The notes: a model not told the origin generated them from the sequence alone. 64,000 nucleotides of DNA from Caulobacterales bacterium (GCA_016183935.1 JACPDR010000027.1:20720-84719); one strand, 5' to 3'. Counted from the first letter of the stretch, positions 27,701 to 36,727 are shown. Program-made: numbers and translations.

Positions 27701-28191
27701 GTCAGGCGGGCGAGGGCGCCGGCGTCGTCGACCGCGGTTGGTCGCCGGCCATCAATGTCGGCGCGGCGGTGCTGATACCGGAAGAGTATGTGCCCGACCT
27801 GAACGTGCGGCTGAGCCTGTACCGCCGCCTGTCGGACGCCGAGAATTCAGAGACGCGTGAAGCGCTGGCCGCCGAACTGATCGACCGGTTCGGGCCGCTG
27901 CCGGACGAGGCCAAACAGCTGCTGCGCATCGTGGGCATCAAGGCCAACTGCAAGACCGCCTGTATCGAGCGCATCGACATCGGGCCCAAGGGCGCCGTGC
28001 TGACCCTGCGCAACAACGAGTTCCCCAATCCGATGGGGCTGGTCGGGCTGATCCAGAAGAACCACGCCTTCTGGAAGATCCGGCCGGACCAGAAGATCGT
28101 GGTCAAGGGCGATTGGGACACGCCGGAAGACCGGTTGAAGGTCGCCGAGCGCATCACCGCCGACCTGGCGCGGGTGGCGGGAGCGGGCTGA
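24721..28191 (+). CDS. mfd: Transcription-repair coupling factor Mfd
   Basis: Displaces stalled RNA polymerase at lesions and recruits UvrA. At 1156 aa it has the full family length. The UvrB-like N-terminal region (FPAWDCLPYDRLSP) comes first, then the polymerase-interaction region (DLVVHLDHGIGRYEGLKTLE near 489). The RecG-like translocase carries GDVGFGKTEVALRA near 635, DEEQHFGVKHKEKLK near 735 and TATPIPRTL. The QIRGRIGRAKARAFAYL segment follows and the C-terminal TRCF domain ends the protein. It lies between sdhE and a GNAT gene that starts one base after its stop. Confidence 0.97.
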   Translation: MDAVTPKRTDQELGGAPEGLDALTVAGRLRADGGVGAFVARDYARMGEFVQAFRFFANDIEVVEFPAWDCLPYDRLSPTSSVSAERMAALTRLAQREPGDRRPLLVVTTVSAAMQRTPPREVTCGAGFATTVGLDLDTAALERYFAANGYMRASTVSERGEFAVRGGVIDVFPPGFEEPVRLDMFGSELESIRTFDPATQRSTGQLRDVSLAPVSEALLDPDSISRFRTGYLELFGAPGEDALYSAISEGARRQGMEHWLPLLYARLETLFDYLPDDARLFLDNQVEAARAERWTLTKDAYDARRDAAMGKGGAAYRALPPERLYLPENDWNSALAGRWVRRLSPFSGQSPQEGGEDAGGRLGRSFAAERAQDSVNLFEAVARHAEAVKAAGKRVLFASWTEGSSERLASMLADHGLEHVVAVRDWADVQKAPKDIYLRGVLPVEHGFETADIAVISETDMLGDRLARPKKKRRASNFLAEASALTTGDLVVHLDHGIGRYEGLKTLEIQEAPHDCLELLYAGESKLYLPVENIDLLTRYGTDADGVQLDRLGGAGWQARKAKAKARLRDMAEGLIALAAKRSLRTSEAITPPQGLFDEFCARFPYEETDDQLAAIGDVLEDLGKGTPMDRLICGDVGFGKTEVALRAAFVVAMTGQQVAVVCPTTLLARQHFKTFSERFAGWPIKVRHLSRMVTAREAAETRAGLKDGSFEIVVGTHAVLSEQVGFKDLGLVIVDEEQHFGVKHKEKLKSLRADVHLLTLTATPIPRTLQMALSGIREMSIIATPPVDRLAVRTYVTPWDPVLVREALLREKYRGGQAYYVVPRLSDLPDIEQFLREKVPEIKFVVGHGQMSPTQLEDVMSAFYDGSYDLLLSTTIVESGLDVPTANTLIVHKADMFGLAQLHQIRGRIGRAKARAFAYLTTPPNKPMSLSSERRLQVLQSLDNLGAGFQLASHDLDQRGGGNLLGDEQSGHIREVGVELYQQMLEDAVAELRQAGEGAGVVDRGWSPAINVGAAVLIPEEYVPDLNVRLSLYRRLSDAENSETREALAAELIDRFGPLPDEAKQLLRIVGIKANCKTACIERIDIGPKGAVLTLRNNEFPNPMGLVGLIQKNHAFWKIRPDQKIVVKGDWDTPEDRLKVAERITADLARVAGAG

Positions 28192-28192
28192 G

Positions 28193-28681
28193 ATGGAGAT
28201 ACGGGAGGCGACGGAGGCCGACTGGCCTGCGATCTGGCCGATCGTGGAAGCCGTCGTGCGCGCGGGCGAGACCTATACCTATCCGCGCGACATGGACCCG
28301 ACATTTGGGCGGACGCTGTGGATGCAGCCGCCGCCGGGGGTGACGCTGGTGGCGGTCGATGAGGGCGGCCGCGTGCTCGGGACCGCCAAGACCGGTCCGA
28401 ACCACATGGGGCCCGGCGCGCATGTGGCCACGGCCAGCTTCATGGTCGCGACGGAGGCGCGGGGGCAGGGCGTGGGCCGGGCGCTCGGCGAGGCCGTGAT
28501 CGCCCGCGCGACAGCCGATGGCTACCGCGCCATGCAGTTCAACGCCGTGGTCGAGGCCAACCGTTCCGCCGTCCGACTGTGGCAGGCGCTGGGCTTCAGG
28601 ATCATCGGCACGACGCCCGAGGCGTTCGACCACCCCCGCGAGGGGTTGGTCGGCCTGCACATCATGCACCGGCGGCTTTGA
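28193..28681 (+). CDS. GNAT family N-acetyltransferase
   Basis: 162 aa. EIREATEADWPAIWPIVEAV begins the fold. The acetyl-CoA-binding motif A is ATEARGQGVGRALGEAVI near residue 90, and FNAVVEANRSAVRLWQALGF is motif B. The sequence resembles the phosphinothricin-type/YncA-like branch; the substrate cannot be named. It starts one base after the mfd stop, so it is probably the last gene of the sdhE-mfd operon. Confidence 0.88.
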   Translation: MEIREATEADWPAIWPIVEAVVRAGETYTYPRDMDPTFGRTLWMQPPPGVTLVAVDEGGRVLGTAKTGPNHMGPGAHVATASFMVATEARGQGVGRALGEAVIARATADGYRAMQFNAVVEANRSAVRLWQALGFRIIGTTPEAFDHPREGLVGLHIMHRRL

Positions 28682-28685
28682 CGGC

Positions 28686-29429
28686 CTAGCTGGCGTGCGG
28701 CTCGGCGTTGTCGAAGCGGGCGTCCCACCAGCCCTTCCAGCGGGCTTCCAGATCGACGAAGGCCGCGCCGGACAGGCCGTAGGTGGTCAGGGTCAGCATG
28801 GTCGAGCCGCGCGGGCGCTTGTCCTCCCTGGGCGGGCTGTCCACCACCACCAGCAGGCCGTCGCCCCAGGCGTCGACGGTCACGCCGATCTGATGGCGCG
28901 CGGTGAACCAGACCTGGCCCGAGGCGTCCGCGTCGGGTCCGAGCGGCATCGACCACGGTTCGCCCGGGGCCGGGGCGGCGTCGAGGCCCAGCAGCGACCG
29001 GCCCAGTTGATCGGCGTGCGGCGGACCCGAGAAGAACAGCGTGCGGCGCGTCTGGCCGGGGTGGCGGGCGAAGGCGAAGGCCAGTTGATGGGTGAAGGAA
29101 ATCCAGCCCTCGACCATGCCGTCGAAGACGTCGGTCCACTCGCCGGCGGGGGCTGAGCGGACCACGCGGACCACGCTGGAATCGCCACGCGCCTCGACCT
29201 CGTAGCGGTCGTTGACGCCGACGAAGGTGACGGTCCGGGTCGCCTCGTCCGCCTCGGCGTGGGTGATGAAGATGAAGTCGATCTCGTCCTTCAGGCCGTC
29301 GGTCTCCCAGCCGAACCAGTTGCTGATCTGCCGAGGATCGCGCAGGGCGGCCCAGACCGCGTCGGCGGGGGCGGGCACGGTGACCTCGACGAGGACGTGG
29401 TCTTCCATGGGCTTGGCGGATTCGGTCAT
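28686..29429 (-). CDS. SRPBCC / AHSA1-like protein
   Basis: 247 aa, a START-like fold: VLVEVTVPAPADAVWAALRDP, SNWFGWETDGLKDEIDFIF, and ARGDSSVVRVVRSAP. It is longer than the family norm by a C-terminal extension of about 100 residues that ends FVDLEARWKGWWDARFDNAE. It starts four bases after its companion winged-helix regulator and converges on the GNAT gene. The ligand is unknown. Confidence 0.85.
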   Translation of the reverse strand: MTESAKPMEDHVLVEVTVPAPADAVWAALRDPRQISNWFGWETDGLKDEIDFIFITHAEADEATRTVTFVGVNDRYEVEARGDSSVVRVVRSAPAGEWTDVFDGMVEGWISFTHQLAFAFARHPGQTRRTLFFSGPPHADQLGRSLLGLDAAPAPGEPWSMPLGPDADASGQVWFTARHQIGVTVDAWGDGLLVVVDSPPREDKRPRGSTMLTLTTYGLSGAAFVDLEARWKGWWDARFDNAEPHAS

Positions 29430-29433
29430 GGGT

Positions 29434-30030
29434 TCAGTTCCTGGCGGACGAGGGCTTGCGAACCGCCGGGTAGGCGGCGGCGGTGAGGCGGTAGCGGCGT
29501 CCCGCGGGCGCGGCGTATCTGCGGGCCAGCGCGGTGACGGCGGCGCTGACCTCTTCGGTGAAGGCGTCGAAATCCGCTGGCGTGGCGAAGCTCACGTCGG
29601 CCTCGACCGTCAGGGTCAGCAGACGCGACCCTTCGGCGGCGGCGTCCTGACGCATCCGGGCGACGTCGCGGACGATGGTCGAAGCGGTCGAGATCAGGTG
29701 GTCGGCGGCGTGACGATCCTGGGCCTCGATCGCATCCGGATCGGGCGGAGCCTGCATCAGGGCCGGGTCGAGGACATAATCCCGGGCGGCGACGAACAGG
29801 CGTTCGGTGAAGCCGCGCTTGCGTCGCTCGCCCGCGGGCTGGACCAGACCGGCGGCTTCGAGGGCGCGCAGATGATAGCCGATCTTCTGGCGCGGCATAT
29901 CGAGCCGTTCGGCCAGTCCCGCCGCCGAAGCCGGGTCTCCGAGGGCGTTCAGGATGCGGCGACGGATGGGCGCCAGCGCCAGAAGGGCGGTGTCGAGATC
30001 GTCAAGCAGGGCTGGGGGTCGGGCCGTCAT
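29434..30030 (-). CDS. ArsR-type winged-helix regulator
   Basis: 198 aa with an N-terminal HTH: LLALAPIRRRILNALGD, SAAGLAERLDMPRQKIGYHLRALEAAGLV (recognition helix PRQKIGYHL) and wing RRKRGFTERLFVAARDYV. The remaining ~110 residues form an effector or dimerisation domain. It sits directly upstream of an SRPBCC gene with a four-base gap, repeating the regulator/SRPBCC arrangement at 21195-21976. A palindrome lies 18 bases before its start. Confidence 0.88.
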   Translation of the reverse strand: MTARPPALLDDLDTALLALAPIRRRILNALGDPASAAGLAERLDMPRQKIGYHLRALEAAGLVQPAGERRKRGFTERLFVAARDYVLDPALMQAPPDPDAIEAQDRHAADHLISTASTIVRDVARMRQDAAAEGSRLLTLTVEADVSFATPADFDAFTEEVSAAVTALARRYAAPAGRRYRLTAAAYPAVRKPSSARN

Positions 30031-30048
30031 GGCTCCAAACCTGCATTA

Positions 30049-30064
30049 GACAAATATAGTTGTC
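30049..30064. promoter_or_regulatory. Candidate operator for the ArsR-type regulator
   Basis: A GACAA-N6-TTGTC palindrome (spacer ATATAG) in an A/T-rich patch 18-34 bases upstream of the regulator start at 30030. On the gene strand it contains TTGACA, a good -35 match, so binding could block transcription. Autoregulation is inferred from position and symmetry only. Confidence 0.45.
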
Positions 30065-30072
30065 AAATCGGC

Positions 30073-31386
30073 CTAGGCGCGCGAGCCGACGTCCTTCGAC
30101 GCGCGCTCGAGCACGGCGGCGGGCGGTTCTCCGGGCGCGACCTCGGCCACGCCCACCTCGAACTCGACGACGAAGGGCGAGCGGTCGGGGCCGGCGTCGA
30201 AGGCGGTGCAGCCGATGACGGCGGCGATGCGGTCGGCGGCGATGCGCGCGGACGGGCCCCGTGTCGCGGGCAGGGCGAGGGCGAAGACGTCGGGCGACAG
30301 CCGGGCGGCCGTGTCCTCTGTGCGGATCAGGCGCGAAACCATGGCCCCGATCTGGGGCAGGGCGCGGTCGAGCCAGCCGTCCTTGCGGGCCTCCGTCACG
30401 GCAGGGGTTTCCGAGACCCGGAGAACGACAACCGACAGGGGGCGTCGTCGCAGGCGCGCGCCATCGGCGATCCGGGCGAGGTGGCTGGCGAACAGTTCGG
30501 GCGTGAACAGGCCGGTGGCGGGATCGGTCAGGCCGGATCCGCGCGCGCTCTCCAGCGCTCGCCGGACGGCGACGTGGCGCCGGTGATGCCGGGCCAGGGC
30601 GACGATCCGCTCGGCGGTCTCGTCTTCCGGCGTATCGGCGGCGGCGACGTCGGCGAAGCCTCGGTTGTAGAGCTCCGACAGGTTTATTTCGCCGGAACCG
30701 CGCAGATAGAGCACCGCCGGAATGTGATAGAGGCGGGTGTTCCGCTTCATGCCCGAGGCGATCGACAGGGCCGGGGCGTGGTCCTCCGCCCCCCACAGCA
30801 CGGCGGCGTCGAACGGCCGCTCGTGCAGGTAATCGAAGGCGGTGTAGGGCGTCGGCGCGGCCACCACTTCGCAACCGCGGGCGACCAGGGCGTTGGACAG
30901 GGCCAGGAAGTGGCGGTCGGGCTTGCCGGCGGCCAGCACTCGCAGGGGGCTGGCGTCGGCGTCGGCGAGGGGCAGGGGCTCGCCCCGGGCGGCGAAGGTG
31001 GCCTCGCGCAGGCTCACCTCTTCCTCGGCGATGGCCGAGCGGACGAGATTCTCGAGCCGAAGGGCCGCTTGGGCGGCGTGTGGCGGGCTCGACATGGCGA
31101 TGTCGGCGACCCCGGGGGGCCAATCCACCGCTTCGGGGCCGATGGCCATGACCGGGAGGCAGCGTGGCGAAACGGTCTGGCGCAGGGCGGTGACGCCATC
31201 GGCCGCATCCGGGATGCGCGTGTCCAGGATCACAGTCTCGAGCGGCCAGTCGATCAGGACCTGCACGGCGCCGGCCAGCGACCGGGCGGTGACCGTGCGC
31301 CAGCCCAGCGCGTCCAGTCCCTGGCACAGGGAGCCGATCAGGTCGTCATCGGGGGCGACGACCAGAATACGCGGATCGGAAGTCAA
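30073..31386 (-). CDS. popA: PopA-like cyclic-di-GMP effector (degenerate GGDEF)
   Basis: In Caulobacter, PopA binds c-di-GMP and helps deliver CtrA to ClpXP at the pole. This 437-aa protein has two N-terminal receiver-like domains (phospho-acceptor candidate Asp55 in VILDTRIPD; the second, around DAAVLWGAED, lacks an obvious one). A C-terminal GGDEF-fold domain starts at DPATGLFTPELF. The active site expected as GGEEF reads LSPDVF, but an RxxD inhibitory-site motif, RTED (355-358), is kept five residues before it, so it should bind but not make c-di-GMP. The start is TTG with GGAG nine bases upstream. Confidence 0.82.
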   Translation of the reverse strand: MTSDPRILVVAPDDDLIGSLCQGLDALGWRTVTARSLAGAVQVLIDWPLETVILDTRIPDAADGVTALRQTVSPRCLPVMAIGPEAVDWPPGVADIAMSSPPHAAQAALRLENLVRSAIAEEEVSLREATFAARGEPLPLADADASPLRVLAAGKPDRHFLALSNALVARGCEVVAAPTPYTAFDYLHERPFDAAVLWGAEDHAPALSIASGMKRNTRLYHIPAVLYLRGSGEINLSELYNRGFADVAAADTPEDETAERIVALARHHRRHVAVRRALESARGSGLTDPATGLFTPELFASHLARIADGARLRRRPLSVVVLRVSETPAVTEARKDGWLDRALPQIGAMVSRLIRTEDTAARLSPDVFALALPATRGPSARIAADRIAAVIGCTAFDAGPDRSPFVVEFEVGVAEVAPGEPPAAVLERASKDVGSRA

Positions 31387-31543
31387 AGGCGGTGTCTCCA
31401 GCAGCCCCCCACCCGGGCTGCGCTCTCAAGCGGGCGGACCATAGCGAGGGTCGCCTTGGCGAGGCAACCTGGCGGGCCATCCTTTCCCCATCGTCGAATT
31501 AGGTTAAAGGAAAGCGGCATCGGGGGCGGGACAGGGTATCAGT

Positions 31544-32503
31544 TTGCAGGCCAGGGCGGATATCAAGGAAGCCGTGCGTTGGGCGACGCCCGCGTTGTGG
31601 GGGCGTCTGGCGGTCAGGGCGTTCGCGCGCAGCTGGGGCCGGGACGTCATGCTCTACACCGGCGGCGTGTCGTTCTTCGCCCTGCTGGCGGTGTTCCCCG
31701 CGATCGCGATCCTGATCGGTTTCTACAAGGCGGTCCTGTCGATCGGCCAGGTCAGCGAGCAGGCGGCGGCCCTGGCCGACGTCATGCCGCACGCCGCGCG
31801 CGCCATCTTCATGACCGAGATCGACCGGCTGGCCCACGCGTCGGCGCGGACCGTGTCCGCCCAGAGCGCCTTCGCCCTGATCATCGGCGGATATGCGGCG
31901 CATAGGGGATTCAAAGCTCTGCTGGCCGGACTTAACCTGATCCATGACGAGACGGAGCCGCACGGCTTCCTCAAATTCAACCTGCTGGCCTTCTTCGTGG
32001 CCCTGTTCGCCTTTGCCCTGTTCACCGTCGTGTCGGGCGCCGTCGTGACCTCGCGGCTGCTGGAGCATGCCGGGCCGGGCGCCGCGCCCAACGGCGTCGG
32101 CCAGGAGGTGGCGCTGGTCGGCCTCTGGCCGGCTCTCGGGCTGGGGGTGGGGCTGACCATGCTCTACCGCTACGCCATGTCCCACCGGGACCGGGTCGAG
32201 TGGTTCCCGGCCATCGTCGGCGGCGTGGTGGCGACGGTGATGTCGACCATCTCGTCCTGGCTGTGCGCCATCTATGTCGAGCAGATCGCGCCGTTGGGCG
32301 CGACCTACGGCTCGGTCGGCGCGATCGTCGTGCTGCTGATCTGGCTGTCGTGGAACGTCAACGCCATCTTCTACGGTGGGGCCTTCGCGACCGAGATGGA
32401 GATCGTCCAGCGGTCGAGGGGCGCGCCCGAGCTCGAGCCGGCCGATCCGCTGCCGGAGTCCGTGGTCAGTCTGTCGGAGCGACGGGCGTCTCGACGTCGA
32501 TAG
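31544..32503 (+). CDS. YihY/BrkB family membrane protein
   Basis: 319 aa with about six membrane helices and the family pattern: DVMLYTGGVSFFALLAVFPA, the central SAQSAFALIIGGYAA segment, GVGLTMLYRYA, and a late WLSWNVNAIFYGGAFATEME. Once called RNase BN, the family is now treated as membrane proteins of unknown function. The start is TTG at 31544 with AGGG upstream. The last 38 bases overlap the convergent TusA-like gene. Confidence 0.9.
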   Translation: MQARADIKEAVRWATPALWGRLAVRAFARSWGRDVMLYTGGVSFFALLAVFPAIAILIGFYKAVLSIGQVSEQAAALADVMPHAARAIFMTEIDRLAHASARTVSAQSAFALIIGGYAAHRGFKALLAGLNLIHDETEPHGFLKFNLLAFFVALFAFALFTVVSGAVVTSRLLEHAGPGAAPNGVGQEVALVGLWPALGLGVGLTMLYRYAMSHRDRVEWFPAIVGGVVATVMSTISSWLCAIYVEQIAPLGATYGSVGAIVVLLIWLSWNVNAIFYGGAFATEMEIVQRSRGAPELEPADPLPESVVSLSERRASRRR

Positions 32504-32696
32504 CCAGGACGCCGTCGGTCTCGACGATCGAGATCACCCGGCCGCCGATTCCCGCCATCAGATGCGGCACGTCGATCCGGGCCATCGGATCGGTGGCGAG
32601 CAAGGTGAGGCGCGCGCCGGGGGCGGCGTCGCGCAGGGCCTTCTGCAGTTTGAGGCTGGGGGTCGGGCAGCGGTGGCCGCGGGCGTCGACGATCAT
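32466..32696 (-). CDS. TusA-family sulfurtransferase-like protein
   Basis: 76 aa, a TusA/SirA fold with the CPxP motif (HRCPTPSLKLQKAL) near residue 10 and the usual VLATDP-like LLATDPMARIDVPHL. The single Cys carries sulfur in this family. Its ATG overlaps the upstream pncC stop (ATGA), so the two are co-translated. Whether it works in tRNA thiolation or another sulfur relay cannot be told. Confidence 0.88.
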   Translation of the reverse strand: MIVDARGHRCPTPSLKLQKALRDAAPGARLTLLATDPMARIDVPHLMAGIGGRVISIVETDGVLAIDVETPVAPTD

Positions 32697-33184
32697 GCGC
32701 CGATCCGGTCCAGCAGCAGTTCCAGGGCGACGCGGACGCTGTCCGCCCTGACGGCCTCGCGGCCGATGTCGCCGAAACGGCGCTCAAGGTGGATCAGGCC
32801 GGCGGGACCGGCCGCCGCGAAATGCACCAGTCCGACCGGCTTGTCGACCGAACCGCCGCCCGGGCCGGCGATTCCGGTCACGGCCACGGAAATCCGCGCC
32901 GGCGAACGGGCGAGGACGCCTTGCGCCATGGCGCGGGCGACCGGTTCGGACACCGCGCCATGGCGTTCGATCAGCTCCATCGGCACGCCCAGCAGATCGA
33001 CCTTGGCGGCGTTGGAGTAGGTGACGAAGCCGCGCTCGACGACCGCCGAGGAGCCGGCGATGGCGGTCAGGGCCCCGGATACCAGGCCGCCGGTGCAACT
33101 CTCGGCGGTGGCGATCGTCAGGCCGCGCGATGCGGCGGTCTCGACGACGGCGTGGGCGAGGATCTCGATATCGTCGGCAAACAT
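32693..33184 (-). CDS. pncC: CinA C-terminal-type nicotinamide-nucleotide amidohydrolase
   Basis: Deamidates nicotinamide mononucleotide to recycle it into NAD. The 163-aa single-domain protein has TIATAESCTGGLVSGALTAI near residue 26 (catalytic Ser), VTYSNAAKVDLLGV and TGIAGPGGGSVDKPVGLV, the CinA C-domain motifs. It lacks the N-terminal MoCF domain of full CinA. The start is ATG at 33184. It is the first gene of a two-gene unit with the TusA-like gene. Confidence 0.92.
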   Translation of the reverse strand: MFADDIEILAHAVVETAASRGLTIATAESCTGGLVSGALTAIAGSSAVVERGFVTYSNAAKVDLLGVPMELIERHGAVSEPVARAMAQGVLARSPARISVAVTGIAGPGGGSVDKPVGLVHFAAAGPAGLIHLERRFGDIGREAVRADSVRVALELLLDRIGA

Positions 33185-33266
33185 CAAACGGGGCCTTCCG
33201 AAGCGGCGGCGAGTCGGTCCAGGGTGGCGCGAAGCGCCCGGGGCGGCGCAAGCATACGGGGCGGGC

Positions 33267-35579
33267 ATGAGCGACACCACCGGCGACTCTGGCGTCTCCG
33301 CCGCACCCGTTCGGCCGGTCGACCGGTTGACCCCGCTGCTGTTCGCGGTGGCTATCTTCACCTCCGCCTCGCTGGTCTTCGTGGTCCAGCCGATGGTGAC
33401 CAAGCTGGTCCTGCCGATGCTGGGCGGATCGCCGGCGGTGTGGAACACGGCGATGGTGTTCTTCCAGGCCGCGCTGCTGGCCGGGTATCTCTATGCCCAC
33501 CTGCTGCAGCGGATCGCCTCGATCAAGCTGCAGGTCGCGGTCCACCTTGGACTGCTGCTGCTCGCCGCCCTGTTCCTGCCGCTGCACATCAACGGCTGGC
33601 TGGGCGACCCCGATCCGGCGGCGCCCATCGCCTGGCTGCTGGCGACGCTGACCCTGTCTGTCGGCGCCCCGTTCGCGGTGCTGTCGGCGACGGCCCCGCT
33701 GCTGCAGGCGTGGTTCGCGCGGGTGCGGGCCGGTTATCCCGATGGCAAGAACCCCTACGTCCTCTACGCCGCCTCCAACCTGGGCAGCTTCCTGGCGCTG
33801 TTGTCCTACCCGTTCCTGATCGAGCCGCTGACCAATCTGGCCGGACAGAGGCTGGGCTGGAGCGGCGGATACGCGGCCTTCCTGCTGATGGTGGCGGCGC
33901 TGGCGTTCACGGTCTGGCGCCGGCGCCTCGACCGCACCGTCGAACCGGCCCCGCTGGCCGCGACGCCGCCGATCCCGTGGCGCGAGAAGGGCGTCCTCAT
34001 CCTGCTCGCCGCGGCCCCGTCCAGCCTGATGCTGGGCGTGACGGCCCACCTGTCGACGGACGTGGCGTCGGCGCCCTTCCTGTGGGTCATGCCGCTGGCG
34101 CTGTACCTGCTGACGTTCGTCATCGCCTTCCAGACGAAGCCGTGGATTCCCCTGCCGGTGACCCTGGTGCTGCAGGGCGCGCTGGGAGCGCTCTGCGTCG
34201 TGGTGGTGGCTTTCCGCACGCTGGACTTCCGGATCGCCTTCGCGGTCCACATCCTGACCTTCTTCCTCACCGCCCTGATGTGCCACCAGACCCTGGCGGC
34301 GCGGCGGCCGCCGCCGGACCGGCTGACGGAATTCTACCTGCTGCTGTCGGTCGGCGGCGTGGTCGGGGGGGCGTTCACGGCCCTGCTGGCGCCGGTGATC
34401 TTCAACGTGGTCTGGGAGTACCCGCTGGTGCTGGTGCTCGTCGGCCTGGCCCGGCCGTGGGGCCGCGGCCGGCTGCGCGGCGAGGAGGTCGGGACGCTGG
34501 TCGCGGCGGCCGCCGTCACCGGCCTGGCCGCAGGCCTGTCGTGGTGGCTGACGACCGACCTCGAGGCCTGGGGCGCGCTGTGGCGCATGGCGCCCGGCGT
34601 GAACCTGACCAGCCTGTGCATGATGCTGCTGGGACCGGCCGCGATCTGCGCCTTCCTGCTGCGCGACCGGGCTCCGGCGTTCACGGCGGTCCTGCTGATG
34701 ACCGCCCTGGCCTCCCAGTACGTCTCGCGCGGGTACGACTACAGCTATTCGGAACGAAGCTTCTTCGGCGTCATGCGGGTGGCGAAGATCGTCGATCCGC
34801 GGCTGGGCGGCGACGTCCACGTGCTGATGCATGGCACCACCCTGCACGGGGCCCAGGCGCGCGATCCCCGCTTCGACTGCACCCCGTCGCTCTACTATAA
34901 TCCGCAGACCCCGATCGGGCAGGCGGCGGATATCGTCGAGGCGCGGGGGCCGGCCAATATCGGCGTCGTCGGCCAGGGCTCGGGCGGCATGGCGGCCTAC
35001 AAGCGGGCCCAGGACACCATGACCTTCTTCGAGATCGACCCGATGGTCGACAGGATGTCGCGCGATCCCCGCTGGTTCACCTACATCTCGGACTGCGCGG
35101 CCGGGGACATCCGAACCGTGCTGGGCGACGCGCGCCTGACCCTGAACCGCGAGCCGGCCGGGTCGTACGACCTGCTGATCATCGACGCCTTCTCGTCGGA
35201 CGCGGTGCCGACCCACCTCCTGACGATGGAGGCGATCGAGGGCTATCTGCGGCTGCTGAAGCCGGACGGAGTGCTGCTGCTGCACCTGTCGAACCGGAAC
35301 CTGGAGATCACCCTGCCTGCCGTCGCAGCGGCGCGGGCCCTCGGCAAGCCGAGCCTGCACAACCTCTATCTCGAAGACGGCACGCAGCCCGACATGGCCG
35401 TCGCCTCGACCGAGGCCCTGATCATCTCGCCGACCGAGGCGGGCCTGGCCGGCTTCCGCTCGCATCCGGACTGGGCCGTATCGCCGGAGACGTCGGTGCG
35501 GCCGTGGACGGACGACTACGTCAACCTGTTCGGCTCGCTGTGGCGCGCCTTCCGGCCGCCGCCCGAGCGGCCGAACTAG
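33267..35579 (+). CDS. Fused MFS-like / spermidine-synthase-like membrane protein
   Basis: 770 aa. Residues ~20-480 hold about a dozen membrane helices ([38 protein letters not shown] and so on). Residues ~560-770 form a Rossmann methyltransferase-like domain with [23 protein letters not shown] and [20 protein letters not shown]. The glycine-rich loop matches spermidine synthases, but polyamine synthesis has not been shown for this fused family to my knowledge. The start at 33267 follows GGGGCGGGC. The end overlaps ispDF by four bases. Confidence 0.85.
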   Translation: MSDTTGDSGVSAAPVRPVDRLTPLLFAVAIFTSASLVFVVQPMVTKLVLPMLGGSPAVWNTAMVFFQAALLAGYLYAHLLQRIASIKLQVAVHLGLLLLAALFLPLHINGWLGDPDPAAPIAWLLATLTLSVGAPFAVLSATAPLLQAWFARVRAGYPDGKNPYVLYAASNLGSFLALLSYPFLIEPLTNLAGQRLGWSGGYAAFLLMVAALAFTVWRRRLDRTVEPAPLAATPPIPWREKGVLILLAAAPSSLMLGVTAHLSTDVASAPFLWVMPLALYLLTFVIAFQTKPWIPLPVTLVLQGALGALCVVVVAFRTLDFRIAFAVHILTFFLTALMCHQTLAARRPPPDRLTEFYLLLSVGGVVGGAFTALLAPVIFNVVWEYPLVLVLVGLARPWGRGRLRGEEVGTLVAAAAVTGLAAGLSWWLTTDLEAWGALWRMAPGVNLTSLCMMLLGPAAICAFLLRDRAPAFTAVLLMTALASQYVSRGYDYSYSERSFFGVMRVAKIVDPRLGGDVHVLMHGTTLHGAQARDPRFDCTPSLYYNPQTPIGQAADIVEARGPANIGVVGQGSGGMAAYKRAQDTMTFFEIDPMVDRMSRDPRWFTYISDCAAGDIRTVLGDARLTLNREPAGSYDLLIIDAFSSDAVPTHLLTMEAIEGYLRLLKPDGVLLLHLSNRNLEITLPAVAAARALGKPSLHNLYLEDGTQPDMAVASTEALIISPTEAGLAGFRSHPDWAVSPETSVRPWTDDYVNLFGSLWRAFRPPPERPN

Positions 35580-36727
35580 AGCGGCAGATCTATCGTCGCC
35601 ACGGCCTGGGCGGCGAGGCCTTCGCCGCGGCCGGTGAAGCCCATGGCCTCGGTCGTGGTCGCCTTGACGCTGACGGCGTCGAGCGGGAGCGACAGCAGGG
35701 CGGCCAGTCGCTCGCGCATGGCCTGACGGTGCGGCTTCACCTTCGGCCGCTCGCAGATCAGGGTCACGTCGACATTGACCAGCCGGCCGCCGCGGGCGTG
35801 CAACCGCTCGACGGCGTGGATCAGGAAACGGTCGGAGGACGCGCCCTTCCACTGCGGATCAGTGGGCGGGAAATGGTCGCCGATGTCGCCGTCGCCCATG
35901 GCGCCGAGAAGGGCGTCGGTCAGGGCGTGCAGGCCGGCGTCGGCGTCGGAATGGCCGATCAGGGTCTGGTCGTGGGCGATCTCGACGCCGCACAGCCAGA
36001 CCGAAGCGCCGGGTCCCCAGCGGTGGGCGTCGAAGCCCTGGCCGACGCGGGTCTGGCGGGGAAGAAGGGCCTCGGCCATGGCGAAATCCTCCGGATAGGT
36101 GAGCTTCATCAGGCGGGGATCGCCCTCGACGAGGCGGACGCGGCCGCCGGCGCGCTGGACCACGGACGCCTCATCGGTGGCCGACTCGTTCGCGGGCCAG
36201 CCGGCGTAGGCGTCTGTAATGGTTCCGAACCGGAAGGCCTGGGGCGTCTGGGCGCGCCACAGGCCGTCGCGCTCGACCGTGCGGTCCATGAGGCCGTCCG
36301 ACGCCCGGCGCAGGCTGTCGGCGACGGGCAGGGCGGGCAGGGCGCCGTCGGCCTCCGCCAGCGCCTCGAGCGTCCGGCGGATCACGGCGGCGTCCAGCAG
36401 CGGCCGCGCCGCGTCGTGGACCAGCACCGGCCGCTCACGCGGACCCCCGAGGACGGAAAGGCCGTTGCGCACCGAATCCGCGCGGGCCGCCCCGCCAATG
36501 GCCAACCGCCATCCCGTCAGGCCGGCCAAGGCGTCCCCGGCCTCGGCCGCGGACCCGGGCGGCACCACCACGATCAGATCCTCGGTCCCCGACGCCAGCA
36601 GCGCCTCGACCGACCAGCGGATCACGGGCTTGCCGCCCAGAAGCCGCCACTGCTTGCCCCCGCCTGCGCGGGAGCCGGAACCGGCGGCGACCACGATGGC
36701 GGCGAAGGCGGGGAATGGCGATGTCAT
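35576..36727 (-). CDS. ispDF: Bifunctional IspD/IspF isoprenoid enzyme
   Basis: Supplies two steps of the MEP pathway: cytidylylation of methylerythritol phosphate and cyclisation to the 2,4-cyclodiphosphate. The 383-aa fusion has an IspD domain ([35 protein letters not shown]) to about residue 225. The IspF domain follows ([12 protein letters not shown] with Asp-x-His metal ligands, [20 protein letters not shown], and [14 protein letters not shown] at the end). The fused form is common in alphaproteobacteria. It is divergent from dusB with a 63-bp gap. Confidence 0.97.
   Translation of the reverse strand: MTSPFPAFAAIVVAAGSGSRAGGGKQWRLLGGKPVIRWSVEALLASGTEDLIVVVPPGSAAEAGDALAGLTGWRLAIGGAARADSVRNGLSVLGGPRERPVLVHDAARPLLDAAVIRRTLEALAEADGALPALPVADSLRRASDGLMDRTVERDGLWRAQTPQAFRFGTITDAYAGWPANESATDEASVVQRAGGRVRLVEGDPRLMKLTYPEDFAMAEALLPRQTRVGQGFDAHRWGPGASVWLCGVEIAHDQTLIGHSDADAGLHALTDALLGAMGDGDIGDHFPPTDPQWKGASSDRFLIHAVERLHARGGRLVNVDVTLICERPKVKPHRQAMRERLAALLSLPLDAVSVKATTTEAMGFTGRGEGLAAQAVATIDLPL

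Noticed and set aside
29212..31905. An 897-aa plus-strand open frame
   Set aside because: It is antisense to the SRPBCC, regulator and popA genes and shows Gly/Arg/Gln-rich composition with no domain.
32466..32503. The TusA-like gene as a shadow of the YihY gene end
   Set aside because: Only 38 bases overlap. The CPxP motif and the ATGA coupling to pncC show that it is a real gene.
32784..35852. A 1022-aa minus-strand open frame
   Set aside because: It lies antisense to the MFS/spermidine-synthase-like gene and is full of Arg, His, Gln and Pro runs; typical of high-GC shadow frames.
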